A stretch of 44,071 bases of DNA from JBDUCV01 sp040003255 (lineage in GTDB: Bacteria > Actinomycetota > Actinomycetes > Mycobacteriales > Jatrophihabitantaceae): contig JBDUCV010000012.1 of NCBI GenBank assembly GCA_040003255.1, forward strand, positions 1 to 44,071, written 5' to 3'. The translations under genes and the position numbers were made by a program. Of the stretch, positions 24,434 through 32,623 are shown piece after piece. Position 1 is the first letter of the stretch. Each line of letters starts with the position of its first letter. The notes beneath the pieces are model-generated. The model did not search any database and had not been told where the DNA came from. It saw only the letters and a list, made by a program, of their open reading frames with translations.

Positions 24434-25839
24434 GCGGCGACCGTCGCTGGGACGGGCGGGGTGCGGCGGGCCGAGCGGCCGGCCTTGGACGGGCGGCGGG
24501 CTGAGTTAGACACCCGCAGCAGCAGGGCGAGAAGCACATAGTTGGCGAGCAGCGACGAGCCTCCGTAGGACAGGAACGGCGTGGTCAGCCCCGTCTCGGG
24601 CAGCAGCCGGCTGACACCAGCGACCACGACAAACAACTGCAGCCCCACCGAGAACGCGAGGCCAGTCGCCAGTAACTTGCCGAACGTGTCGCGCACGGCA
24701 AGCCCGGCCGCGAATCCGCGAGCGATGAACAGCACGTACACCGTCAGCAGGGCGACCAGTCCGAACAAGCCAATCTCCTCACCGAAAGAGGAGATGATGA
24801 AGTCGGTGGACGGCAGCGGGACGAGCTCCGGGTGGCCGTTGCCAAGGCCGGTGCCGAACAGCCCACCCGTGCCGAGGCCGAACAGCGACTGGCTGACCTG
24901 ATAGCCGATCTTGTCCTGGTAGTCGAACACGTGCAGCCAGACGGTGACCCGCTCCTGGACGTTGCTGAACAGGTGGTAGGCCACATATGAGCCGCCCGCG
25001 AACATCAGTGCACCGACGATCAGCCAGCTCACCCGTTCGGTGGCCACGTAGAGCAGCACGACGAACAGCCCGAAGAACAGCAGCGACGTCCCCAGATCGT
25101 GGCCCCGCACAAGCACCGCGATGCAGATCAGCCAGGCCATGAGTAGCGGGCCGAAGTCTCGTCCGCGAGGCAATACCAGGCCGAATATCCGCCGCCCGGC
25201 CAAAGACAGCACGTCCCGTTTCGACACCAGGTAGGACGCGGCGAAGATCGTCAGCAAAATCTTTGCGAACTCGCCCGGCTGGATGGAGAATCCAGCGACC
25301 CGGATCCAGATCCGGGCACCGTTGACCTCGCTGAACCGCGCCGGCAGCACCGCCGGTAGGACCAGGAAGAACAGTCCCGCCAACGCCAGGGTGTAGGCGT
25401 AACGCTGCAGGATCCGGTGGTCGCGGATCAGCCACAGGATGGCGAGGAACAGCGCCAGGCCGAGCGCCGTCCAGATGACCTGGGTCGGCGCGGCGGCACC
25501 GTCGTAGCCGCGGCCGCCCTCGCGCGCCTGTCGTTCGAGACCCTGGTCCAGCCGGTTGATCATCACCAGGCCGAGGCCGTTCAGCAGCACGACGCAGGGC
25601 AGCAGGATCGGATCGGCATACGGAGCGATCCGGCGGATCACCAGGTGCGCGATCAGTCCGGCCAGGAGGGGCACGGCGCCGTAGGACGCGAGGTTCGGAT
25701 TGAGCCTGCCGTCGCGGGTGGCCTCGACTATTGCCTCGGCGGCGAGCACGATGCCGACGGCGAAGATCAGCAGTGCGAGCTCGGCGCGCCGCCGTATAGG
25801 CGCGGCGGCGACGGAAGGCTGCACGGCGCTCATCGGCAA
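24430..25839 (-). CDS. rodA: SEDS-family peptidoglycan glycosyltransferase RodA/FtsW
   Basis: A 469-residue polytopic protein with about ten to twelve hydrophobic helices. SEDS landmarks: the VNGARIWIRVAGFSIQPGEFAKI segment, which is the classic motif before helix 4-5, the DLGTSLLFFGLF stretch, the large extracellular loop, and GLTTPFLSYGGSSLLANY near the C terminus. It polymerises lipid II glycan strands in concert with PbpA. The basic tail (RRPSKAGRSARR) lies in the cytoplasm. Start ATG 25839 is inside the 3' end of pstP (10-bp overlap), so translation is likely coupled. Confidence 0.95.
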   Translation of the reverse strand: MPMSAVQPSVAAAPIRRRAELALLIFAVGIVLAAEAIVEATRDGRLNPNLASYGAVPLLAGLIAHLVIRRIAPYADPILLPCVVLLNGLGLVMINRLDQGLERQAREGGRGYDGAAAPTQVIWTALGLALFLAILWLIRDHRILQRYAYTLALAGLFFLVLPAVLPARFSEVNGARIWIRVAGFSIQPGEFAKILLTIFAASYLVSKRDVLSLAGRRIFGLVLPRGRDFGPLLMAWLICIAVLVRGHDLGTSLLFFGLFVVLLYVATERVSWLIVGALMFAGGSYVAYHLFSNVQERVTVWLHVFDYQDKIGYQVSQSLFGLGTGGLFGTGLGNGHPELVPLPSTDFIISSFGEEIGLFGLVALLTVYVLFIARGFAAGLAVRDTFGKLLATGLAFSVGLQLFVVVAGVSRLLPETGLTTPFLSYGGSSLLANYVLLALLLRVSNSARRPSKAGRSARRTPPVPATVAA

Positions 25840-27200
25840 TCCAGGCCAGGGACCGGCACGTGCGGGCTGGACGACGGTGAGGCCGACGCCGGGGACGTCG
25901 ATGCTGACCGGCCCGGCGTGCGGCGCGGCGCGGTGGTCCGACCGGCGCTCGTCCTGATGGTGCTCGCCGTGGATCGGCTGCTGCTAGGGGTGCTGCTCGG
26001 GCTGGTCGTGGGCGTGGGCGTGGAGCAAGGCGGCAGCAGGTCGCTCTGCAGGTTGTCTCTGATCACCCGGGCCTCGCTGAGGCTGTGCGCGGTGATGCCG
26101 TTCTCGATCTGGTTGCGGGCAGCGGTCGTCAGGTCAGAGATCTTGATGTCGGTGTTCTCGGCGACGCCGAAGAACCTGACCGGCCCGAACGCAGTGTTCA
26201 CCCCGCGAAAGATGGCGACCTCGGTGCCGTCCTTGCCGACGAAGTACTGGGTCTGCGTCCAGGAATAGAACCCGCTCGACGCGCCGACCAGGGCCGCCAC
26301 GACGAGGATCGGCACGAGCACCCGCCGCAGCCGGTGGCGCCGGCGCGCACGAGGAGCGGCACCGAGCACTTCGTCACGCGGGTTGCGGGCCATCCGCGCG
26401 GCTCGCTCGGCCGGGCTGGCGTCGCTTCCGACGGTGCCGGTGTCGACGAACGCTCCGGCGACAACTGGGACGTCGTCGCCGTAGGTCGCCTCCACCACGT
26501 CGGCGACGATGCACGTGACGTTGTCCGGGCCGCCGCCGCGGAGGGCGAGCTCGACGAGCCGGTCGGCACACTCCTGCGGACCGCCCTCGGCAAGCGTCTC
26601 AGCCAGCGTTTGCGCGGTGACGACATCGCTCAAGCCGTCTGTGCACAGCAGGTAGCGGTCACCGGGACGCGCCTCACGGATCGAGATGTCGGGATCGATC
26701 TCGGTGCCGGTAAGGGCCCGCAGGATTACCGACTTGCGCGGATGGCTGGCCGCCTCCTCCGCGGTGATCCGGCCGGCGTCGACCAGAGACTGGACATAGG
26801 TGTCGTCGTGGGTGATCTGCGTCAGCGTGCCGTGGCGCATGAGGTACCCGCGGGAATCCCCGATGTGCACCAGTCCGACCCGCCCGCCGGTAAAGCGCAG
26901 GGCGGTCAGCGTGGTGCCCATGCCGTCGAGCTTGCGGTCGGCCGCCACGGCGTCCGCGATGCCGTGATTGGCGTCGAGGACGGCGTCACGAAGTGCGGCC
27001 AGGAGGTCGTCGAGCGGGCGGTCCTCGTCGAGCCGCTCCAGCGATCCGATGACGATCTTGCTCGCGACTTCGCCGGCGGCATGCCCGCCCATGCCGTCGG
27101 CGATTGCGAGCAAGCGTGGCCCGGCGTAGACCGCGTCCTCGTTGTTGCCCCGGACGAGCCCCCGGTCGGAGCGGACCGCATAGCGCAGTGCCAGGGTCAT
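25830..27200 (-). CDS. pstP: PP2C-type serine/threonine phosphatase PstP
   Basis: A 456-residue membrane phosphatase, opposing PknB. The PP2C domain (1-235) shows RSDRGLVRGNNEDA, the metal-binding DGMGGHAAGE, GDSRGYLMR, LLCTDGLSDVV and GGPDNVTCIV. After a juxtamembrane basic stretch (RARRRHRLRR) comes one helix (VLVPILVVAALVGASSGFYSW), then an extracytoplasmic region of about 130 residues ending in a Ser/Thr/Pro-rich tail. The start ATG overlaps the fhaB stop by 4 bp. It dephosphorylates PknB and its targets in homologous systems. Confidence 0.95.
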   Translation of the reverse strand: MTLALRYAVRSDRGLVRGNNEDAVYAGPRLLAIADGMGGHAAGEVASKIVIGSLERLDEDRPLDDLLAALRDAVLDANHGIADAVAADRKLDGMGTTLTALRFTGGRVGLVHIGDSRGYLMRHGTLTQITHDDTYVQSLVDAGRITAEEAASHPRKSVILRALTGTEIDPDISIREARPGDRYLLCTDGLSDVVTAQTLAETLAEGGPQECADRLVELALRGGGPDNVTCIVADVVEATYGDDVPVVAGAFVDTGTVGSDASPAERAARMARNPRDEVLGAAPRARRRHRLRRVLVPILVVAALVGASSGFYSWTQTQYFVGKDGTEVAIFRGVNTAFGPVRFFGVAENTDIKISDLTTAARNQIENGITAHSLSEARVIRDNLQSDLLPPCSTPTPTTSPSSTPSSSRSTASTIRTSAGRTTAPRRTPGRSASTSPASASPSSSPHVPVPGLDCR

Positions 27201-27673
27201 CGCAGTTCCAACACCGTCTTGCCGATGCGGATGGGCACGCCGATCTCCATCGGCAGCGGGCCTTCGAGCTTGCGTTGGCCGAAGTACGTGCCGTTGGTGG
27301 ACCCGAGGTCCTCGACGAACCAGACGCCATCCTGCAGGCTGATCCGGGCGTGCCGAGTGCTGGCGTAGTCGTCAGTAAGCACCAGGGTGGAGTCGTTCGC
27401 CCGGCCGATCAGCACCGGCGCCCCGGTGAGCCCGATCCGGGTCCCGGCCAAGCCGCCCTCGGTGACGACCAGCTGCGACGGTCCGCGCGGGCCGGTCGGG
27501 GGCGGCGCGGACTTCGTCCGGGCGCGACGGCGGGCGGGCGGCGGCACCGCGACCCGGGGCTGACCGCTGGCCCGCAGATCGGTTCGCACCACCCGCACGG
27601 TCGCCAGTACGAACAACCACAGCAGAGCGAGAAAGCCGAACCGCATCAGCTGCAGGGCGAGCGGTGAGTTCAC
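27197..27673 (-). CDS. fhaB: FHA-domain membrane protein FhaB (FipA)
   Basis: A 158-residue protein with one N-terminal transmembrane helix (about 7-26, LMRFGFLALLWLFVLATV), a basic Pro/Arg-rich linker, and a C-terminal forkhead-associated domain with the phosphothreonine-binding motifs IGRANDSTL, STRHARI and DLGSTNGT. In mycobacteria it is a PknA/PknB substrate that binds FtsZ and FtsQ under stress. The ATG overlaps fhaA's stop by 4 bp, and its own stop overlaps the pstP start, so it sits inside one coupled operon. Confidence 0.93.
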   Translation of the reverse strand: MNSPLALQLMRFGFLALLWLFVLATVRVVRTDLRASGQPRVAVPPPARRRARTKSAPPPTGPRGPSQLVVTEGGLAGTRIGLTGAPVLIGRANDSTLVLTDDYASTRHARISLQDGVWFVEDLGSTNGTYFGQRKLEGPLPMEIGVPIRIGKTVLELR

Positions 27674-28668
27674 ATTTGCTCCTGCTGGAACACCACTCGG
27701 GTGTGCCCGACGCGGATCACGTCGCCGTGACGTAGCAGCTGGCTGCCGACGTCGTGACCGTTGACGTTCGTTCCGTTGGTCGAACCGAGGTCGTAGGCGG
27801 TGGCAAAGTTGCCGTCGAACTGGATGTCTAGGTGTCGGCGGGAAACCCCCTGGTCGAGAAGCTGCAAATCAGCCTCGGAACCGCGCCCGACGATGTTGCT
27901 ACCCATGCGCAGCTCGACCCGCCGGTTGGTTCCGTCGACGACTAGGGCAGCCCGGGAGCGGGCCTGGCCCGACGGCGGGTGGGACGGCGGGTAGGACGGC
28001 TGGGGCTGCGGCGCGTCGTACGGCGATTGCGAGTGATAAGGCGTCGGGCGACCCGGAATGATCTGGCCGGGCACGAACCGGCCTGGCGCATGAGGTCCGG
28101 GCGCGAACTGACCGGCCGCCGCGATCACCGAGGACGGGACAGAAGGCGCCTGGGGCGCCGGGTGCGGGGTGCCGGAGAAACCAGGGGCGGCCTGCTCTGG
28201 AACGCTCGCACCGTAGGGTGCCGCGTACTGACCCGGGGGCTCGCCGACGACGGCCGGCAGGGACAAAGAATCGTAGGGGCGCCGCCTGGGCGGGGCGGTA
28301 GATTCCATCCGAGAGGCGACGCCGAAGACGCCGGTGTGCAGGGACTCGTCGCGGGCCAAGTACACCTCGATATCGCCGATCGTGCGCCAGCTGTTCTGGT
28401 CGAGGTGTTCCTGAACGAGCTCGGCAAGGGAGTTGGTGAGCTGCATCTCCCAGGGCGAGAGCCGGTCGTGGTCGGAAGGTGCCAGCGTCACGCGGTAGCG
28501 GTTAGGAGCGAGCACCTCGCCGTTGCCCATCACGTTGCGCTTGTCGCCCGCCTCCCGCTGCAGGGCGGAGCCGATCTCGACCGGTTCGACCTGACCCTTG
28601 AACACCCGCGCGAAGGCCGACCCGACCAAGCTCTCCAGACGGCGCTCGAAGCGCTGCGCCAAACTCAT
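27670..28668 (-). CDS. fhaA: FHA-domain protein FhaA (DUF3662 plus FHA)
   Basis: A 332-residue cytoplasmic signalling protein. The DUF3662 domain fills about 1-115 (QRFERRLESLVGSAFARVFK at the start), the middle is a long Pro/Gly/Tyr-rich disordered linker, and the FHA domain (about 250-328) carries VGRGSEADL, SRRHLDI and DLGSTNGTNVNG. In mycobacteria it binds the phosphorylated pseudokinase domain of MviN and tunes peptidoglycan precursor flow. It is the first gene of the operon that continues through pknB; its promoter should lie in 28669-28840. Confidence 0.95.
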   Translation of the reverse strand: MSLAQRFERRLESLVGSAFARVFKGQVEPVEIGSALQREAGDKRNVMGNGEVLAPNRYRVTLAPSDHDRLSPWEMQLTNSLAELVQEHLDQNSWRTIGDIEVYLARDESLHTGVFGVASRMESTAPPRRRPYDSLSLPAVVGEPPGQYAAPYGASVPEQAAPGFSGTPHPAPQAPSVPSSVIAAAGQFAPGPHAPGRFVPGQIIPGRPTPYHSQSPYDAPQPQPSYPPSHPPSGQARSRAALVVDGTNRRVELRMGSNIVGRGSEADLQLLDQGVSRRHLDIQFDGNFATAYDLGSTNGTNVNGHDVGSQLLRHGDVIRVGHTRVVFQQEQM

Positions 28669-28880
28669 GGCGGCCCCCTCACTGCGCTGTGTAGTAGGTC
28701 AGGCGAGACCCGTGCGGACAGTCATCGGTGGCGTCTGGACGGCATGGCTGATTCAGCGCGTCCGACGCGTCGCCGATGATGGTACTGGCGAGGGCCCGTC
28801 AGAACCGAAATCCGCCGTCTGCACCGTGCTAACCTGACCCACTGCCGCACTGGTCCCTGCCGGTTTGCGGCGCATGCTGC

Positions 28881-28963
28881 GGGCAAGTGGCGGAATGGCA
28901 GACGCGCACGGTTCAGGTCCGTGTGTCCGTAAGGACGTGGGGGTTCAACTCCCCCCTTGCCCA
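28881..28963 (+). tRNA. tRNA-Leu (anticodon CAG)
   Basis: An 83-nt class II tRNA. Acceptor GGGCAAG (28881-28887) pairs with CTTGCCC (28956-28962), discriminator A. The anticodon stem CACGG/CCGTG encloses TTCAGGT, giving CAG. The variable arm is TGTCCGTAAGGACG. The following CC is encoded but the terminal A is not. This tRNA also flanks fhaA in mycobacteria. Confidence 0.96.
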
Positions 28964-28994
28964 CCGATCAACAACAATGCGATCTACTGCTTGA

Positions 28995-29375
28995 GTGCTT
29001 GTTCGCCTGGTGCTCCGGCTCGTTGTGCTGGCGCTGATCATCGGCATCGTCGCAAAGATCGTGTCCGGAATCCACCTGCACGGCGGGTTCGGCACCCTGC
29101 TCTGGGTCGCCGTGCTGTTCTCCGTGATCAACCTGATTCTCGGCCCGGTGTTGCGGTTGATCAGCCTGCCGCTGATCGTGCTGACCCTCGGTCTGTTCCT
29201 GCTCGTGATCAACGCCGCGCTGCTCGCGATCACGGCTGGCGTGTCGAGCAAGCTGGACGTTGACAGCTTCGGCTCCGCCGTGCTCGGCGGGTTCTTGATC
29301 GCCGTCTTCAGTTGGCTCGCCGAGACGGTTCTGCCGCTGCGCGCAGACCGCGACCGCCCTCGCCGCCGGCAGTAA
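28995..29375 (+). CDS. Small membrane protein, phage_holin_4_2 family
   Basis: A 126-residue protein with four predicted membrane helices: VLRLVVLALIIGIVAKIV, LLWVAVLFSVINLILGPV, LPLIVLTLGLFLLVINAALL and a last one around AVLGGFLIAVFSWLAE. The pattern INLILGPVLRLISLPL followed by LTLGLFLLVINA is characteristic of Pfam Phage_holin_4_2, a widespread chromosomal family whose members are not true phage holins; function unknown. Start GTG at 28995, only 31 bp after the tRNA. A basic tail (RADRDRPRRRQ) ends it. Confidence 0.85.
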   Translation: MLVRLVLRLVVLALIIGIVAKIVSGIHLHGGFGTLLWVAVLFSVINLILGPVLRLISLPLIVLTLGLFLLVINAALLAITAGVSSKLDVDSFGSAVLGGFLIAVFSWLAETVLPLRADRDRPRRRQ

Positions 29376-29438
29376 CAAGGCGTGGACGGTCGAGCTAGGT
29401 GATGTCCGCGGAGGTGGCGGCCGGCCGTGATCGAGTCG

Positions 29439-30641
29439 TCATCCCCCGGACGTTGCGAGCGCGGCGGCGAGGGATGATGCGATCGGCGCACGCGCGTAGT
29501 AAGTGGCCTGCAGCGCGTGGAACATGTCGGGCTTGCCGGCCCAGATCTGGTGGCTCGGGCGGCCGTCCGGGCTCAATTCGTGGATCCATCCGCCGCGCTC
29601 GGAATCGATGAATCGCTGCTCGGCATATTCCCAGAACGACTGGTACCACTGGGCAAATTGCCGTTGGCCGGTGACGCGGTGCAGGTAGCACGCGGCACCG
29701 ATTGCCTCGGTCAGCGGCCAGTGGAGGCGTTTAGCCACCAGCGGCCGGCCGCGCCAGTCGGTCGTGTAGACCAGGCCGCCGCGGTCCGCGTCCCAGCCGT
29801 CGGTGACCGCCCGGTCGAACAGCTCAGCGGCCGACTGCGCCGCCCACGGCTCGTCGAGCTGGACGAGCAAGCGGGCCCATTCGAAGGCATGGCCCGGCGT
29901 GACGCCGTAAGGACGGAATTGGTCTTCGGGACGGTCGGCGTGGTAATCGGGCAGCGGTTGCCAGTCGGCGCTGAAGTGCTCAGGGATCCGCCAGTCGGCG
30001 GCGGCAGCAAACCCGGCCACCCGCCGTGCCATGCCCGACGCTCGGCGGCGCCACTTCTCATCGCCGGTGGACGCGGCCGCCGCGAGCAGTGCCTCGACTG
30101 TGTGCATGGTGGCGTTGACCCCGCGGTAATCCTCGCTTGCCGTCCACGCCCGGTTGAACGCTTCCACCGGCATCTCGTCAACCGGGTCATACAGGTGGCC
30201 GTCGTATATCGCCAGCGCCTCGGTGAGCACGTCGGCGGCGTCCAAGCCGGCGATCCGCGCAGTGGCGCTCGCCAGAACCACGAAGGCGTGCTGGTAGGTC
30301 TGCTTCGGCCAAGACGTCGCCGATCCGGGCTCCCACCAACCACCGTGCTGCTCGTCGCGGAATATCGTCCGCAACGCGGCGAGTCCGTGCGCGACGGTGT
30401 CGGCGCAGTCCGGCCGCCCGGTGAGATGGCCTAGCGCGAAGCAGTAGGTCATCCGGCTGGTGATCAGCAACTGCTTGGGTCCAGCGCTCGGGTGCCCGTC
30501 GTCGTCGAGCCAGAGGAAGCCGCCCTCGAACCAGTCGGCAGCAGCTTCGTAGAACGTGAACAACTCATCGGTCAGTGACTGCAACCAGCGGTGGTGATCC
30601 GGGTCGTCTAACCGCAGACGCGCGACCGCTGAGGTGGCCAT
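29439..30641 (-). CDS. N-acylglucosamine 2-epimerase (AGE) family sugar isomerase
   Basis: A 400-residue (alpha/alpha)6-barrel enzyme. Family landmarks: SRMTYCFALGHLTG, YQHAFVVLASATA, the GVNATMHTVEALLAA histidine, GHAFEWARLLVQL with the catalytic His, HWPLTEAIGA, and HQIWAGKPDMFHALQA. The set resembles the YihS-type aldose-ketose isomerase branch (mannose, glucose, sulfoquinovose) more than true N-acylglucosamine epimerases. Exact substrate cannot be fixed. Start ATG 30641 is chosen because GAGG lies 8 nt upstream; GTG 30659 is possible. It is divergent from the hydroxyproline operon with an 88-bp spacer, and no sugar genes are near. Confidence 0.85.
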   Translation of the reverse strand: MATSAVARLRLDDPDHHRWLQSLTDELFTFYEAAADWFEGGFLWLDDDGHPSAGPKQLLITSRMTYCFALGHLTGRPDCADTVAHGLAALRTIFRDEQHGGWWEPGSATSWPKQTYQHAFVVLASATARIAGLDAADVLTEALAIYDGHLYDPVDEMPVEAFNRAWTASEDYRGVNATMHTVEALLAAAASTGDEKWRRRASGMARRVAGFAAAADWRIPEHFSADWQPLPDYHADRPEDQFRPYGVTPGHAFEWARLLVQLDEPWAAQSAAELFDRAVTDGWDADRGGLVYTTDWRGRPLVAKRLHWPLTEAIGAACYLHRVTGQRQFAQWYQSFWEYAEQRFIDSERGGWIHELSPDGRPSHQIWAGKPDMFHALQATYYARAPIASSLAAALATSGG

Positions 30642-30717
30642 CACCGTATCCTCGTGCACCCGCGCGCTGATGCGCCGCCGAGCGGTGCCGTCTTCGACCC
30701 CAATCGCCTAGCTGGCC

Positions 30718-30723
30718 TACCCT
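30718..30723 (+). promoter_or_regulatory. Possible -10 element of a leaderless promoter
   Basis: TACCCT lies 6 nt upstream of the ATG at 30730, which would put the transcription start on the first base of the start codon. A weak TTCGAC at 30693-30698 could be a -35, with a long 19-nt spacer. No Shine-Dalgarno sequence precedes the ATG, consistent with leaderless translation. Confidence 0.35.
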
Positions 30724-30729
30724 GCGTGG

Positions 30730-31611
30730 ATGACCGAACTGCTGTTCGCCGGAGTCCTCGCTGCGACCACGACGCCCTTCGCCGCTGACGAAACCGTCGA
30801 CCTGAACCTGGTGGCCGACCACTGTTCGTGGCAGATCGCGCAAGGTGTGCTGGCCGTGGTGCCGAACGGGTCGCTCGGCGAATACGAGACGTTCTCCGAC
30901 GACGAGCGCACCGCGGTGGTGACCGCGGCGGTGGGTGCGGTCGGTGGCGACCGGGTGGTGCCGGGTGTGTCTGGCAAGTCGGCGGCCGAGGCCGTGCGCT
31001 GGGCGCAGCAGGCGCGTGCTGCCGGCTGCCGGGCCGTGATGTGCCTGCCGCCGACGTCGCACGCGTCGACTGACGACGAGGTGGTCGCGCACTTCGCGGC
31101 GGTGGCGGCCGTTGGGCTACCGGTGATCGCCTACAACAACCCGTTCTCCACCCGGGTGGACCTGACGCCGCCATTGCTCGCCCGGCTCGCGCAGCTCGAC
31201 GGCATCGTCGCGGTGAAGGAGTTCAGCCAGGACGTGCGCCGGGTGGCGCTAATCCGCGAGCTGGCGCCGTCGCTCGAGGTACTCGTGGGCTGCGACGACC
31301 TGGTGGCCGAGGGCATGCTGATGGGCGCGACCGGCTGGATCGCCGGCTATGTCAACGCGCTGCCCGCGCAATCGGTACGGCTGTTCGCGCTGTGTGCCGA
31401 GGGCCGATGGGACGACGCGCTGCCGTTGTACCGGGCGATGCTGCCTGCGCTGCGGTGGGACTCGCTGCCCACGTTCGTCCAGGCGATCAAGATCGGGCAG
31501 GAGGAGGCCGGACGCTACGGCGGACCGGTGCGGCTGCCGCGACTACCGCTCGCCGAGGCGGACGAGGCTGCCGCTCGCAAGGACGTGCGGCGCGCGCTCG
31601 AGACCGGCTGA
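30730..31611 (+). CDS. Probable pyrroline-4-hydroxy-2-carboxylate deaminase (DHDPS/NAL superfamily)
   Basis: A 293-residue class I aldolase-fold lyase. Seen: TTTPFAADETVD at the N terminus, the pocket NGSLGEYETFS, catalytic Tyr in IAYNNPFSTR and the Schiff-base Lys in GIVAVKEFSQD. The N-acetylneuraminate lyase/dapA superfamily has many substrates. Here the following genes encode a hydroxyproline epimerase, a D-hydroxyproline dehydrogenase and a semialdehyde dehydrogenase, so the expected job is deamination of 1-pyrroline-4-hydroxy-2-carboxylate to 2-oxoglutarate semialdehyde plus ammonia (LhpC/HypD role). Function is inferred from context; family is certain. The next gene starts 5 bp after the stop. 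Confidence 0.88.
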   Translation: MTELLFAGVLAATTTPFAADETVDLNLVADHCSWQIAQGVLAVVPNGSLGEYETFSDDERTAVVTAAVGAVGGDRVVPGVSGKSAAEAVRWAQQARAAGCRAVMCLPPTSHASTDDEVVAHFAAVAAVGLPVIAYNNPFSTRVDLTPPLLARLAQLDGIVAVKEFSQDVRRVALIRELAPSLEVLVGCDDLVAEGMLMGATGWIAGYVNALPAQSVRLFALCAEGRWDDALPLYRAMLPALRWDSLPTFVQAIKIGQEEAGRYGGPVRLPRLPLAEADEAAARKDVRRALETG

Positions 31612-31615
31612 GCCG

Positions 31616-32623
31616 GTGCGCGCCCGGCAGATGTACGGCGCGGTCGACAGCCACACCGAAGGGATGCCCACCCGGGTCATCACATCCGGCGTCGGCGCGC
31701 TGCCTGGCGCCACGATGGCGCAACGTCGGGAGTACCTGATGAGCGAGCGTGACGACCTGCGCACGCTGCTGATGACCGAGCCGCGCGGGCATGCCTCGAT
31801 GTCCGGCTCGATCCTGCAGCCGCCGACCCGACCGGACGCTGACGTCGGCGTGCTGTTCATCGAGGTGTCCGGCTGCCTGCCGATGTGCGGGCACGGCACC
31901 ATCGGCACCGCGACCGTGCTCGTCGAAACCGGCATGGTGGCCGTCAAGGAGCCAGTCACCGAGATCAGGATCGACACCCCGGCCGGACTCGTCCAGGCGT
32001 CGGTGCGGGTGGACGACGGGCACGCGACCGCGGTGACGATCCGCAACGTGCCGTCCTACCTGCACCTGCGCGACGCGGTCGTCTCGATGCCGGACCTGGG
32101 GTCGTTGGTGGTGGACCTGGCGTGGGGCGGCAACTTCTACGCAATCCTGCCGGCCGCCGCCGTCGGACTCTCGGTGGAACCACGTCAACACGATGCGCTG
32201 GTCGCCGCCGGCCTGCGGATCATGTCCGCCGTCAACGACCAGTTGACGTTTGCGCACCCCGAGCAGCCATCGATCGCCGAGTGCCGGCACGTCATCCTCA
32301 CCGGCCCGGGCGGTGACGGAGCCGACGCCCGCGCGGCGGTGGCGATCCATCCGGGCTGGATCGACCGATCGCCCTGCGGCACCGGGACGTCTGCGCGCAT
32401 GGCGCAGCTGGCAGCACGTGGCGAGCTGGCTCTCGACACCGACTTCGTGCACGCCTCGCTGATTGGCTCGCGGTTTACCGGCCGGCTTGTGCAGCACACG
32501 AGGGTCGGGCCGTTCGACGCCGTCGTGCCCACGATCACCGGGCGGGCCTGGATCACCGGCCTGGCAACCTACCTGCTCGATCCGGACGACCCGTTTCCGG
32601 CGGGTTTCCTGATGGGGCAGTGA
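31616..32623 (+). CDS. Proline racemase family, probable 4-hydroxyproline 2-epimerase
   Basis: A 335-residue enzyme with both catalytic cysteines of true epimerases: C91 in MCGHGTIGTATV and C254 in RSPCGTGTSARMA. Dehydratases of the same family have Thr in place of the first or second Cys, so epimerisation is favoured. It would convert trans-4-hydroxy-L-proline to cis-4-hydroxy-D-proline, the first step of the pathway. Other marks: AVDSHTEGMPTRVI at the N terminus and GNFYAIL. Start GTG at 31616 follows the deaminase stop by 4 bp; ATG 31631 is an alternative. Its stop overlaps the next gene's GTG. Confidence 0.9.
   Translation: MRARQMYGAVDSHTEGMPTRVITSGVGALPGATMAQRREYLMSERDDLRTLLMTEPRGHASMSGSILQPPTRPDADVGVLFIEVSGCLPMCGHGTIGTATVLVETGMVAVKEPVTEIRIDTPAGLVQASVRVDDGHATAVTIRNVPSYLHLRDAVVSMPDLGSLVVDLAWGGNFYAILPAAAVGLSVEPRQHDALVAAGLRIMSAVNDQLTFAHPEQPSIAECRHVILTGPGGDGADARAAVAIHPGWIDRSPCGTGTSARMAQLAARGELALDTDFVHASLIGSRFTGRLVQHTRVGPFDAVVPTITGRAWITGLATYLLDPDDPFPAGFLMGQ

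Noticed and set aside
28995..29375. Phage holin as a sign of a prophage
   Set aside because: The family is widespread on chromosomes, and no other phage genes are present.
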